The notes under the pieces: model-generated
Database searches by the model: none
The model's input: only the letters and a program-made list of their open reading frames with translations
What the model was told of the DNA's origin: nothing
Shown here: piece after piece, positions 1-6,887 of the stretch
How positions within the stretch are numbered: the first letter of the stretch is position 1
How the letters are laid out: every line of letters begins with the position of its first letter
DNA from: Lachnospiraceae bacterium UBA1201
GTDB taxonomy: Bacteria > Bacillota > Clostridia > Lachnospirales > Lachnospiraceae
Length of the DNA stretch: 9,227 bases
Reading direction: 5' to 3'
Assembly: GCA_002309675.1 (NCBI GenBank)
Contig: DBXX01000044.1
Coordinates: 23,132 to 32,358 of the forward strand
Program-made: the position numbers and the translations under genes

Positions 1-389
1 AGCCGAAGCTGTTACTGGCGGATGAGCCGACAGGTTCGGTCGACCGTGCGACGGCGGACTACATTCTGGAGATGTTTAAAAAACTCAATCGTGAGATGGG
101 GCTGACCATCGTCATCGTTACGCATGACGTTACATTGTCCAAATCCGTACACCGTGTCGTTTCGATCCGCGACGGTAAGACGAGCAGTGAGCGTATCATC
201 CGCGACATCAACGCCGAGGAAAATGCAGCGATCGCCGACTGGGAGCAGGAGGAGTTCGCGGTCCTGGACCGCGCGGGCCGTCTGCAGATCCCGAGAGAGT
301 TGCTGGACGAGATGAACCTGACTGACAACAAGGTTCGCATCCAAATGAAGGACGGACAGATCGTGATCGAGAATCCGAAGAAAAAATAA
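1..389 (+). CDS. ABC transporter ATPase with AbrB-like tail (3' part)
   Basis: The C-terminal part of a MacB/LolD-type ABC ATPase, cut by the left edge; the reading frame begins at base 3. Visible are a Walker B with D-loop (LLLADEPTGSVD, the ADEPTG form typical of this class, bases 12-47) and an H-loop (VIVTHD, bases 111-128). Walker A and the signature motif lie outside the window. After the ATPase core (VVSIRDGKT) and a short acidic linker comes a segment at about 255-377 with DRAGRLQIPRELLDEMNL followed by a strand-like KVRIQMKDGQIVIE. This matches the swapped-hairpin AbrB/SpoVT fold (D-x-x-GR-x-x-IP-x-x-L). Known for the family: such ATPases power FtsX/MacB-type permeases rather than classic importers. 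The permease gene is presumably upstream. The role of the tail is not known to me; it could mediate dimerisation or DNA binding. The family call is solid, and the tail assignment is motif-based. Confidence 0.88.
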   Translation, partial: PKLLLADEPTGSVDRATADYILEMFKKLNREMGLTIVIVTHDVTLSKSVHRVVSIRDGKTSSERIIRDINAEENAAIADWEQEEFAVLDRAGRLQIPRELLDEMNLTDNKVRIQMKDGQIVIENPKKK

Positions 390-414
390 AAGATAAGCCT
401 TTTGGGCACGACCG

Positions 415-441
415 GGGAACAGCCGCGCTACGGCTGTTCCC
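415..441 (+). terminator. Hairpin after the ABC ATPase, weak U-tract
   Basis: A perfect 11-bp stem (GGGAACAGCCG at 415-425 and CGGCTGTTCCC at 431-441) with loop CGCTA, 25 bases after the stop codon. It is followed by CTGATCGATT rather than a run of T, so it is not a textbook intrinsic terminator. Its position between the end of one operon and the promoter of the next still suggests a transcript-end or 3'-protecting role. Confidence 0.55.
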
Positions 442-457
442 TGATCGATTCCCGGGC

Positions 458-488
458 TTGACTTTTCCCGTCAAATCAACTATATAAT
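458..488 (+). promoter_or_regulatory. Promoter of the amino-acid importer operon
   Basis: A -35 box TTGACT (458-463) and a -10 region TATATAAT (481-488). The spacing is 17 bases to TATATA or 19 bases to the consensus TATAAT at 483-488. Transcription would start near 495. That rules against the in-frame ATG at 496 as translation start and leaves a leader of about 43 bases before the ATG at 538. Confidence 0.7.
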
Positions 489-537
489 AAGTTATATGGA
501 TCAGTCCATTTACAGGTTAGAAAAGAGAGGTAGAGAG

Positions 538-1329
538 ATGAAAAGATTCGTAAGTTATTTAGTACTCACAGTGCTGTTTGCATTCGCACTTACCGCGTGC
601 GGAGGCTCGAAGAAGGAGAATACCGTACACTCCATCGACGATCTGAAAGGTAAGAAGATCGGTGTGCAGATCGGTACGACCGGAGATGCATTGGCCGGAG
701 ATGTCGAAGATGCTAAAGTAGAAAAGTATAATAAATATGCGGACGCCGTACAGGCTCTGAAGCAGGGCAAGATCGACGCCATTATCATTGACAGTGACAC
801 GGCGAAAGTCTTTGTCGGCAAGAACGACGATGTAACGCTTCTGAGCGAAGGCTATGCAGACGAGGAATACGCGATCGCCATGCATTTGGATAACACAGCC
901 CTTCAGACAGATATCAACAAGGCCCTGGCGGAGCTGAAGGCTGACGGTACGCTGAAGAAGATCAAGGATTACTATGACGGCGATAAGAGCGAAGGCTCTG
1001 ATCGCAAGGCATATACGAAGGATGAGAACGCGGACAGAAGCAAGGGTACACTGATCATGGCGACCAACTCCGAGTTCCCTCCGTATGAGTACATGGAAGG
1101 CGGAAAGATCGTCGGCATCGACGTAGACATGATGAACGCGGTATGTGATAAGCTCGGATATGAGCTTAAGATCGAGGATATGGCGTTTGATTCCATCATT
1201 GCAGCCGTTCAGTCCGGAAAGGCCACGGTAGGCGTAGCCGGCATGTCGGTAACCCCCGCCCGTCAGGAGAACGTGCGTTTTTCCGACTCCTATACGGTGA
1301 CGCATCTGGTCGTTATGGTCAGAAAATAA
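538..1329 (+). CDS. Circularly permuted amino-acid ABC binding lipoprotein
   Basis: A 263-residue extracytoplasmic solute-binding protein of the SBP_bac_3 type, anchored to the outer face of the membrane. I chose ATG 538 because AGAGAGG (524-530) lies 7 bases upstream and because it yields a clean lipoprotein signal with lipobox LTAC and lipidated Cys21. The order of the halves is swapped. Residues 32-150 (SIDDLKGKKIGVQIGTTGD through AELKADGTLKKIKDYYDGD) correspond to the usual C-terminal half. Residues 170-263 (GTLIMATNSEFPPYEY through FSDSYTVTHLVVMV) correspond to the usual N-terminal half, including the carboxylate-binding Arg of TPARQENVRFS (Arg242). A hydrophilic linker of about 20 residues joins them. 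Both lobes seem complete, so the protein should still bind a polar amino acid. It is the first gene of an importer operon, 22 bases before the permease. Function is confident; the exact substrate cannot be read. Confidence 0.92.
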   Translation: MKRFVSYLVLTVLFAFALTACGGSKKENTVHSIDDLKGKKIGVQIGTTGDALAGDVEDAKVEKYNKYADAVQALKQGKIDAIIIDSDTAKVFVGKNDDVTLLSEGYADEEYAIAMHLDNTALQTDINKALAELKADGTLKKIKDYYDGDKSEGSDRKAYTKDENADRSKGTLIMATNSEFPPYEYMEGGKIVGIDVDMMNAVCDKLGYELKIEDMAFDSIIAAVQSGKATVGVAGMSVTPARQENVRFSDSYTVTHLVVMVRK

Positions 1330-1351
1330 TAATTTCCGGAGGTAATGCTTC

Positions 1352-2041
1352 GTGGACTTAATGGAAAGTATTCGACAAAACTTTATCGATGAAGACCGTT
1401 GGAAGTATCTGTTTGACGGTTTACTTACCACGCTCCTGATCACGTTTTTTGCCGTGCTGATCGGACTGGCGCTCGGCTTTCTGGTCGCCATCATCCGCTC
1501 CACGTACTTAAAGACCGGAAAACTGAAGATCCTCAATGTGATCTGTAAGATCTATCTGGCCGTGATCCGCGGAACGCCCGTGGTCGTGCAGCTTTTGATC
1601 ACGTATTTCGTCATCTTCGGAAGCGTGGACATCTCAAAGGTCCTGGTGGCGATTCTGGCATTCGGCATCAATTCCGGTGCCTATGTTGCGGAGATCGTCC
1701 GCGGCGGCATTATGTCCATCGATAACGGGCAGTTCGAGGCAGGGCGCAGCCTGGGCCTCAACTACCGGCAGACCATGCAGCACATCATTATGCCGCAGGC
1801 GTTAAAGACCGTTCTGCCCGCATTGGCCAATGAAGCCATCGTCCTTTTGAAGGAGACTTCCGTCGCCGGTTACATCGCGATCGCGGACCTCACGAAGGGT
1901 GGAGATATCATACGTTCCCAGACGTTCTCGCCGTTCCTTCCGCTGATCTCGGTGGCACTCATTTACCTGGTAATCGTACTGTTCCTGACGCATATGACAG
2001 GAAAACTCGAAAGGAGGCTGGCGGCAAATGATCGACGTTAA
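1352..2041 (+). CDS. Polar amino-acid ABC transporter permease (HisM/GlnP type)
   Basis: A 229-residue inner-membrane permease of the His/Glu/Gln/Arg/opine family (binding-protein-dependent transport, BPD_transp_1). The EAA loop that docks the ATPase is clear at residues 129-148 (EAGRSLGLNYRQ through MPQA). Upstream is the family's RGTPxxVQL segment at 73-81. Hydrophobic stretches around 24-48, 65-90, 97-119 and 194-213 fit about five membrane spans. The start is GTG at 1352, 9 bases after GGAGG (1338-1342); the in-frame ATG at 1361 would sit 18 bases away, which is too far. The stop overlaps the start of the ATPase gene by 14 bases, indicating translational coupling. It would work as a homodimer, as expected with a single permease gene in the operon. 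Confidence 0.94.
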   Translation: MDLMESIRQNFIDEDRWKYLFDGLLTTLLITFFAVLIGLALGFLVAIIRSTYLKTGKLKILNVICKIYLAVIRGTPVVVQLLITYFVIFGSVDISKVLVAILAFGINSGAYVAEIVRGGIMSIDNGQFEAGRSLGLNYRQTMQHIIMPQALKTVLPALANEAIVLLKETSVAGYIAIADLTKGGDIIRSQTFSPFLPLISVALIYLVIVLFLTHMTGKLERRLAANDRR

Positions 2042-2759
2042 AGGCCTGAGAAAAACCTTTGGGGATCAGGAGATCCTCAAAGGGATAGATACGCACATCG
2101 AGAAGGGTGAGAAGATCGTTATCATCGGGCCGTCCGGCTCCGGAAAATCGACCTTCATCCGCTGCCTGAACCTGATGGAGATCCCCACTGCGGGAACCAT
2201 CACATTCGACGGTAAGGATATCACGCACTTAAACAGTAAAGAGATCAACATGGTAAGACAGAGGATGGGGATGGTGTTCCAGCATTTTAACCTGTTTCCG
2301 CATCTGACCGTAAAAAAGAACATCACGCTGGCGCCGGTCATGCTCGGACTCATGACGAAGGAAGAGGCGAGTGCGAAAGCCGACGAACTGTTAACTCGGG
2401 TCGGCCTGCCGGATAAGGCGAACGACTATCCGAAGCAGCTGTCCGGCGGACAGAAGCAGCGTGTCGCAATTGCGCGGTCGCTGGCCATGAACCCGGAAGT
2501 CATGTTGTTTGATGAGCCGACATCCGCGCTGGATCCTGAGATGGTCGGGGAGGTCCTGGAGCTGATGAAGCAGCTGGCTCGCGACGGTATGACCATGGTG
2601 GTCGTCACGCATGAGATGGGTTTCGCCCGCGAGGTCGCGTCGAGAGTCATGTTCATGGCGGACGGCAACATTCTGGAGGAGAACACCCCGGACCAGTTCT
2701 TTATGAACCCGAAGAATCAACGTCTGAAGGATTTTCTTTCAAAGGTTATATATTATTGA
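2028..2759 (+). CDS. Polar amino-acid ABC transporter ATPase (GlnQ/HisP type)
   Basis: A 243-residue nucleotide-binding subunit of the importer. All ABC motifs are intact: Walker A GPSGSGKST at residues 34-42, Q-loop in MVFQHFNLFPH near 82-92, signature LSGGQKQR at 138-145, Walker B VMLFDE at 158-163, D-loop SALD and H-loop His195 (VVTHEMGFA). The FNLFPH and EMGFAREVA segments are typical of the amino-acid class. The start ATG at 2028 lies 10 bases after AAGGAGG (2011-2017), inside the end of the permease gene. It is the last gene of the three-gene importer operon and is closed by a strong terminator 3 bases after its stop. Confidence 0.95.
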   Translation: MIDVKGLRKTFGDQEILKGIDTHIEKGEKIVIIGPSGSGKSTFIRCLNLMEIPTAGTITFDGKDITHLNSKEINMVRQRMGMVFQHFNLFPHLTVKKNITLAPVMLGLMTKEEASAKADELLTRVGLPDKANDYPKQLSGGQKQRVAIARSLAMNPEVMLFDEPTSALDPEMVGEVLELMKQLARDGMTMVVVTHEMGFAREVASRVMFMADGNILEENTPDQFFMNPKNQRLKDFLSKVIYY

Positions 2760-2762
2760 GAC

Positions 2763-2793
2763 CGGGCAGGATCCGCTCCTGCCCGATTTTTTT
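2763..2793 (+). terminator. Intrinsic terminator of the importer operon
   Basis: A perfect 8-bp GC-rich stem (CGGGCAGG at 2763-2770, CCTGCCCG at 2778-2785) with a 7-base loop, then a run of seven T (2787-2793). It starts three bases after the ATPase stop codon. Confidence 0.92.
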
Positions 2794-2813
2794 GATTTTC
2801 TTCGGAAAATGTG

Positions 2814-2842
2814 TTGACAGGGCAGATGTGGTGTGCTATACT
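2814..2842 (+). promoter_or_regulatory. Strong promoter of the metal-efflux operon
   Basis: A consensus -35 TTGACA (2814-2819), a 17-base spacer, and -10 TATACT (2837-2842) preceded by TGC, an extended -10. Transcription would start near 2849, exactly at the edge of the first inverted repeat. Such a near-perfect promoter fits a gene set that is held off by a repressor. Confidence 0.85.
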
Positions 2843-2848
2843 GTCGAT

Positions 2849-2868
2849 AGTTAAACAAACGTTTAACT
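2849..2868 (+). promoter_or_regulatory. Inverted repeat at transcription start, candidate operator
   Basis: A perfect inverted repeat with arms AGTTAAAC (2849-2856) and GTTTAACT (2861-2868) around the spacer AAAC. It begins 6 bases after the -10 box, where a bound repressor would block initiation. Its size and AT-rich palindromic form fit an ArsR/SmtB operator. The assignment to the ArsR protein at 6953-7348 is inferred from context only. Confidence 0.6.
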
Positions 2869-2870
2869 GT

Positions 2871-2885
2871 TAAAACATCGTTTTA
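2871..2885 (+). promoter_or_regulatory. Second inverted repeat, candidate auxiliary operator
   Basis: Perfect arms TAAAAC (2871-2876) and GTTTTA (2880-2885) around ATC, two bases after the first repeat. It shares the AAAC-GTTT core of the first with a spacer one base shorter. It lies in the untranslated leader, 9 bases before the ribosome binding site of the HMA gene. It could be a second repressor site or a small RNA hairpin. Confidence 0.4.
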
Positions 2886-2907
2886 CCGCTTTACGGAGGA
2901 TAGAGAT

Positions 2908-3126
2908 ATGAAAAAGATTTACAAGATCGAAGTGGACTGCGCAGCGTGCGCACTGAAGATGGAGCAGGCGGCGAAGAAGGTCGAAGGCATTCTGGATGCT
3001 ACCGTTTCGTTTGTAACGCAGAAGATGCACGTAGAGTTTGATGAGAACGCAGAGCCCGAAAAGATCATGCCGAAGGTACTGAAGGCTTGCCGCAAGGTGG
3101 AGCCGGACTGCGAGATCGAATTTTAA
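2908..3126 (+). CDS. Free-standing HMA metal-binding protein (Zn/Cd type)
   Basis: A 72-residue single-domain protein with the ferredoxin-like heavy-metal-associated fold. The metal site is CAAC (Cys11, Cys14) preceded by Asp10. The DCxxC form is characteristic of the N-terminal domains of ZntA/CadA-type Zn, Cd and Pb pumps (E. coli ZntA has DCAAC), whereas copper chaperones have MxCxxC. The rest fits the fold: EQAAKKVEGI helix, ATVSFVTQKMHVEF strands, then a second helix. Two more cysteines (61, 68) are present. GGAGGA (2895-2900) lies 7 bases before the ATG. The gene is 16 bases ahead of the ATPase gene, whose product lacks this domain, so it probably buffers metal for or delivers metal to that pump. 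A CopZ-like copper role is possible but less likely. Confidence 0.88.
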   Translation: MKKIYKIEVDCAACALKMEQAAKKVEGILDATVSFVTQKMHVEFDENAEPEKIMPKVLKACRKVEPDCEIEF

Positions 3127-3142
3127 TATTCCGAGGTAACTC

Positions 3143-5059
3143 ATGAAACGTAAGCAAAAGAAGTTATTATACCGCATCATCGTTGCGGGTATTTTGTTCG
3201 CGATTCTGATGATCTGCGAGCACGGACCGGAAAGCATTTCAGGCTGGATGGAGAATACGTGGCTGTTTGCCGCGTTCTGCCTGGTCCCGTACCTGATCAT
3301 CGGCTACGATGTGCTACGGAAGGCCGTACTGGGCATCCTGCACGGACAGGTCCTGGATGAAAACTTCCTGATGACTGTGGCGACGATCGGTGCGTTCGCT
3401 CTGGGAGACTTCGTTGAGGCAGTCGCCGTGCTTTTGTTCTACCAGATCGGTGAGCTGTTCCAGCAGCTGGCGACCGCGAAGAGCCGCAAGAGCATCGCGG
3501 ATCTCATGGACATTCGCCCGGACATCGCGAACCTCGAGTCAGAGGACGGAACCATCTCCGAGGTGGATCCCTCCGAAGTGCCGGTCGGCAGCATCGTGGT
3601 AGTGCGTCCCGGCGAGAAGGTGCCCATCGATGGCATCATCGAGAGCGGTACTTCGTCGCTGAATACGGCAGCCCTGACCGGTGAAAGCATGCCCCGCGAC
3701 GTGCAGGGCGGTGACGAGATCTTCAGCGGCTGCGTGAACCTGACCGGAACGCTTAGGATCCGTACGACGAAGGATTTCGGCGCCTCCACGGTTTCGAAGA
3801 TCTTGGAGCTCGTGGAGCATTCCGGTACGAAGAAATCAAAGTCGGAGCGGTTTATCACCCGTTTCGCGCAAGTTTATACACCGGCGGTCTGCCTGGCGGC
3901 GCTGGTTCTGGCATTCCTGCCGCCGGTCATTTCCCTCCTGATGGGCCATGAAGCCCTCTGGGGGCAATGGATCAGCCGCGGCCTGACATTTCTCGTTATC
4001 AGCTGCCCGTGCGCACTGGTCATCTCGATCCCGCTCGGTTTCTTCGGCGGAATCGGCTGTGCTTCGCGCTGCGGCATTCTGGTAAAGGGTTCCGACTATC
4101 TCGAGCGCCTGGCGGCGCTCACCACGCTGGTCATGGATAAGACCGGCACCCTGACACGCGGTCAGTTCGCGGTACGCGAGGTGCGTGCGGTGTCAGGTGA
4201 TAAGCAGCAGGTGTTATACTACGCAGCCTGCGCAGAGAAAGACTCCAACCACCCGATCGCGATCTGCATCAAAAACGCCTGTGAGACCGACGTTTCCGCT
4301 GTGGAGGCGAACATCACGGAGCGCGGCGGTTTCGGCCTCCACGGTACGCTGGCGGACGGCACGAAGGTCGCTGTGGGCAATGCCCGCCTGATGCAGGAGC
4401 AGGGCATCACCGGCTTTACGGAAATGCCTGCCGATGAAGTCGGTGCGCAGACTGTGGTCTATGTCGCAAAGGACGGCGCGTACCTGGGTGCGATCTGCAT
4501 CGAGGATCCACTGAAGGAGACCACGCCGGCGGCGCTTCAGACGCTGCGGGAGGCCGGCATAAGCCGCATGATCATGCTGACCGGTGACGGACAGAAGGCG
4601 GCGCAGGCCGTTTCGGAGCGCCTGGGCGGACTCGAATACTATGCGGAGCTGCTGCCCGAGGATAAGGTACACCGGGTCGAAGAACTGATCGGTGACAACG
4701 ATGCGCCGGTAGGCTTCGTCGGTGATGGCATCAACGACGCCCCGGTACTCGCGCTTTCCTATGTCGGTATCGCCATGGGCGCGATGGGAAGCGACGCGGC
4801 CATCGAGGCAGCGGACGTGGTTTTGATGGATGACGATCCCATGAAGATCGCGCTGGCACGCAAGATTTCGTTAAAGACCTTGCGCATTGTCCGCGAAAAT
4901 GTTATATTTGCTCTGGGCGTGAAGGGGCTGTGCCTGTTGCTCGGAGCGCTGGGACTGGCCGGTATGTGGCTCGCGGTATTCGCGGACGTCGGCGTAATGG
5001 TCCTGGCCGTGCTGAACTCCATGCGCGCGCTGAAGAAGCCCAAAGAAACGGGAGAGTGA
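3143..5059 (+). CDS. cadA: P1B-2 Zn/Cd/Pb-exporting P-type ATPase
   Basis: A 638-residue heavy-metal efflux pump of the plasma membrane. Motifs in order: actuator TGES at 179-182, membrane CPC site at 288-290 (SCPCALVIS), phosphorylation site DKTGT with Asp332, nucleotide-domain HP at 370-371, and hinge GDGIND at 527-532. Near the C terminus, Lys594 (GVKG) and Asp615 (FADVGV) are 21 residues apart, the same spacing as the metal-ligating Lys693 and Asp714 of E. coli ZntA, which points to Zn, Cd or Pb rather than Cu. The protein begins almost directly with a membrane helix at about 9-25, so it has no N-terminal HMA domain; that domain is encoded by the gene just upstream. GAGG (3133-3136) precedes the ATG. 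The next gene starts one base after the stop. The gene symbol follows common Firmicutes usage for this class. Confidence 0.94.
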   Translation: MKRKQKKLLYRIIVAGILFAILMICEHGPESISGWMENTWLFAAFCLVPYLIIGYDVLRKAVLGILHGQVLDENFLMTVATIGAFALGDFVEAVAVLLFYQIGELFQQLATAKSRKSIADLMDIRPDIANLESEDGTISEVDPSEVPVGSIVVVRPGEKVPIDGIIESGTSSLNTAALTGESMPRDVQGGDEIFSGCVNLTGTLRIRTTKDFGASTVSKILELVEHSGTKKSKSERFITRFAQVYTPAVCLAALVLAFLPPVISLLMGHEALWGQWISRGLTFLVISCPCALVISIPLGFFGGIGCASRCGILVKGSDYLERLAALTTLVMDKTGTLTRGQFAVREVRAVSGDKQQVLYYAACAEKDSNHPIAICIKNACETDVSAVEANITERGGFGLHGTLADGTKVAVGNARLMQEQGITGFTEMPADEVGAQTVVYVAKDGAYLGAICIEDPLKETTPAALQTLREAGISRMIMLTGDGQKAAQAVSERLGGLEYYAELLPEDKVHRVEELIGDNDAPVGFVGDGINDAPVLALSYVGIAMGAMGSDAAIEAADVVLMDDDPMKIALARKISLKTLRIVRENVIFALGVKGLCLLLGALGLAGMWLAVFADVGVMVLAVLNSMRALKKPKETGE

Positions 5060-5060
5060 C

Positions 5061-6035
5061 ATGGGTTCCGACTTATTATTCAGTTTAAATACGACCATGC
5101 CGGTATTTCTGATCATGGTCATCGGATATATGCTGGGAAGGGCCCGCATCTTGACGAAGGAATTCTGCAAGACAGCGGATTGGGTGGTGTTCCACCTGGC
5201 CCTTCCCTGCATGCTGTTTTTAGATATTTCTAAGATCGATCTGTCGAAGGAATTCGACGGGTCGTATGTTCTGTTCTGCGCCGGCGCCACGATCGCGGCC
5301 ATTCTGCTCCTGTGGATTCTGGCGGCCGCCTTCATGAAGGATAAGACCATCATCGGCGAATTCGTGCAGGCCAGCTACCGCAGCAGCGCGGCCATCCTGG
5401 GCACGACCTACATCATCAATATGTACGGCGACACCGGCATGGCGCCGCTCATGATCGTCGGCAGCGTGCCGCTGTTTAACATGTTCGCGGTCATCATCCT
5501 GACATTTACCGCGCCGAAAGCAGGTGCCGGGGAGGGGGCGAGCACTTCCGCGTCGGCAAGTCGGGAGTTTACGAAAGCTCTGATCGGGATCGCGAAGAAC
5601 CCGATCATCCACGGTATCGTCCTGGGTATGCTCTACCATCTGGTTCCGTTCGACCTGCCCGTGATCGCGGAAAAGACGCTCGGGAACTTGGGAAACCTGA
5701 CCGCCCCGTTAGCACTTCTGTCCATTGGCGCTTCCTTCAAGGGAACGGCGGCCATTCGCCGGATCCGTCCGACGCTGCTGGCATCGTTTATCAAACTGTT
5801 CGTTCTGGTCGGCATCTTCATCCCCGTTGCCGTCTGGTTTGGTTTCCGCGACTCGAAACTGGTCGCCCTGCTCATCATGCTGGGCAGTCCGACGACCGCA
5901 ACCAGCTACATTATGGCGAAAAACATGGGCCACGAGGGCGTCGTTTCCTCGGGAAGCATTGCCCTGACCACGCTGCTCTCGTCATTTTCCCTGACGCTCT
6001 GGGTCTTCATTCTGAAGAGTATGGGATTGATCTGA
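5061..6035 (+). CDS. AEC (auxin efflux carrier) family permease
   Basis: A 324-residue membrane transporter of the AEC/Mem_trans family. The fold is two sets of about five helices separated by a hydrophilic stretch at 151-172 (rich in Gly, Ala, Ser). Family-like segments include LALPCMLF (46-53), PLFNMFAVI (137-145), KNPIIHGIVLG (179-189), GNLTAPLALLSIG (211-223) and SPTTATSYIMA (276-286). Characterised bacterial members carry organic anions such as malate or malonate, but substrate cannot be inferred here. The start ATG follows the ATPase stop by one base, and its ribosome binding site GGGAG (5050-5054) lies inside the ATPase gene, so the two are co-transcribed and probably translationally coupled. 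Pairing with a Zn/Cd pump is not a combination I know; it may reflect stress response or simply read-through. Confidence 0.9.
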   Translation: MGSDLLFSLNTTMPVFLIMVIGYMLGRARILTKEFCKTADWVVFHLALPCMLFLDISKIDLSKEFDGSYVLFCAGATIAAILLLWILAAAFMKDKTIIGEFVQASYRSSAAILGTTYIINMYGDTGMAPLMIVGSVPLFNMFAVIILTFTAPKAGAGEGASTSASASREFTKALIGIAKNPIIHGIVLGMLYHLVPFDLPVIAEKTLGNLGNLTAPLALLSIGASFKGTAAIRRIRPTLLASFIKLFVLVGIFIPVAVWFGFRDSKLVALLIMLGSPTTATSYIMAKNMGHEGVVSSGSIALTTLLSSFSLTLWVFILKSMGLI

Positions 6036-6054
6036 AAATAATTTTCTATTACTG

Positions 6055-6082
6055 TTGACAACCGCGTTTTTTGTGATATATT
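6055..6082 (+). promoter_or_regulatory. Promoter of the unknown lipoprotein gene
   Basis: Consensus -35 TTGACA (6055-6060) and -10 TATATT (6077-6082) with a 16-base spacer and an upstream TG (extended -10). It begins only 20 bases after the AEC gene stop, with no terminator between, so some read-through from the metal operon is possible. The expected start near 6089 gives a leader of about 87 bases, in which I see no riboswitch-like structure. Confidence 0.78.
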
Positions 6083-6175
6083 AAATGTAAGGACAGCTTT
6101 GTGACAAATTGGTTTGCAGCAGAGAAAAATTCAGACCCATGACAGGGTGAATCGCAGAGAAAGCGGGGAATTCGC

Positions 6176-6817
6176 ATGAAAAAAGAACGAATCACATTGC
6201 GTGTATTTTTGTTGGTATCGATGTTGGTCTCCTTGTGCGCGATTTCCGGGTGCAAAAAGGCGGATAAAAATGATGATCTATCGAACCTCGAAGTTGTAAG
6301 GACGGAAGCGAATTGGATCATTCCGCCGTCGCTAGGCTTCCTGGAACAGGACTCGCAGGCTTTGATCATAGGTAAGGTCGTGGAGAGAGAAGAACCCGAT
6401 TCGACGAAAGCCGGGGAAGATCATCGGACCTATTATAAGGTGAAAGTAAAAAAAGTCCTGAATGGCGCACTGGAAAACAATGAATCGGAGATCCGCGTGC
6501 ATCAGATGTGGTGGTTATCCAAGTCTGAGGATGGGGTCGAACGGGTATACACCATGTCCAACATGAAACCGTTGAAAGTCGGCGACACCTGGTTGTTCTT
6601 TGTAAAATACGGAGCCTCACTGGATGCATATCAGATCTTCGGTGACCAAAATGGCTGCTGGCCGTTAGCCGATCCGAAATTGGTTAAGCTGCTCGAAACA
6701 AAGATGACCCTTCCGACGGAGGAAGTGGCAGCGTACTGGAGATCTTATGATAACGATTTTAAATTGCCGATCTACTACGAGATTTTAGAGAAATACGGAG
6801 ATCAGATCAAGCCTTGA
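6176..6817 (+). CDS. Predicted lipoprotein of unknown function
   Basis: A 213-residue secreted, membrane-anchored protein that I do not recognise. It has a Lys/Arg-rich start, a hydrophobic core (VFLLVSMLVSLCAI) and lipobox ISGC with lipidated Cys26, then a charged linker. The mature part starts with SQALIIGKVVEREE (60-73), continues with TYYKVKVKKVLNG (85-97) and has KVGDTWLFFVKY (134-145). This alternation suggests a small beta-barrel such as an OB-like fold, but that is only a pattern impression. The C terminus is helical and acidic. GGGGAA (6165-6170) precedes the ATG by 5 bases. GC content by hand count of three lines is about 42-53%, against about 58% in a sampled line of the ATPase gene, so the gene may have a different history. 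It has its own promoter and terminator, so it is probably monocistronic. Confidence 0.85.
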   Translation: MKKERITLRVFLLVSMLVSLCAISGCKKADKNDDLSNLEVVRTEANWIIPPSLGFLEQDSQALIIGKVVEREEPDSTKAGEDHRTYYKVKVKKVLNGALENNESEIRVHQMWWLSKSEDGVERVYTMSNMKPLKVGDTWLFFVKYGASLDAYQIFGDQNGCWPLADPKLVKLLETKMTLPTEEVAAYWRSYDNDFKLPIYYEILEKYGDQIKP

Positions 6818-6887
6818 TCTTTCGGAGTGACATCGTTAGATGTGCATGGATCTGAGAAAAGAAATACGCATAGAACATAGAAACAGT

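Noticed and set aside
496..537. An upstream in-frame ATG at 496 that would lengthen the binding protein by 14 residues.
   Set aside because: It would lie at the expected transcription start and has no ribosome binding site. The longer form would put charged residues before an otherwise standard lipoprotein signal. ATG 538 has AGAGAGG at good spacing.
559..1536. A 325-codon open frame on the minus strand opposite the binding protein and permease.
   Set aside because: No domain or signal is visible, it spans two convincing plus-strand genes, and it has no plausible promoter.
6034..6046. AT-only palindrome after the AEC gene as a terminator.
   Set aside because: The arms GAAAAT and ATTTTC have a one-base loop and no GC content to speak of. 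It is more likely part of the AT-rich region upstream of the next promoter.
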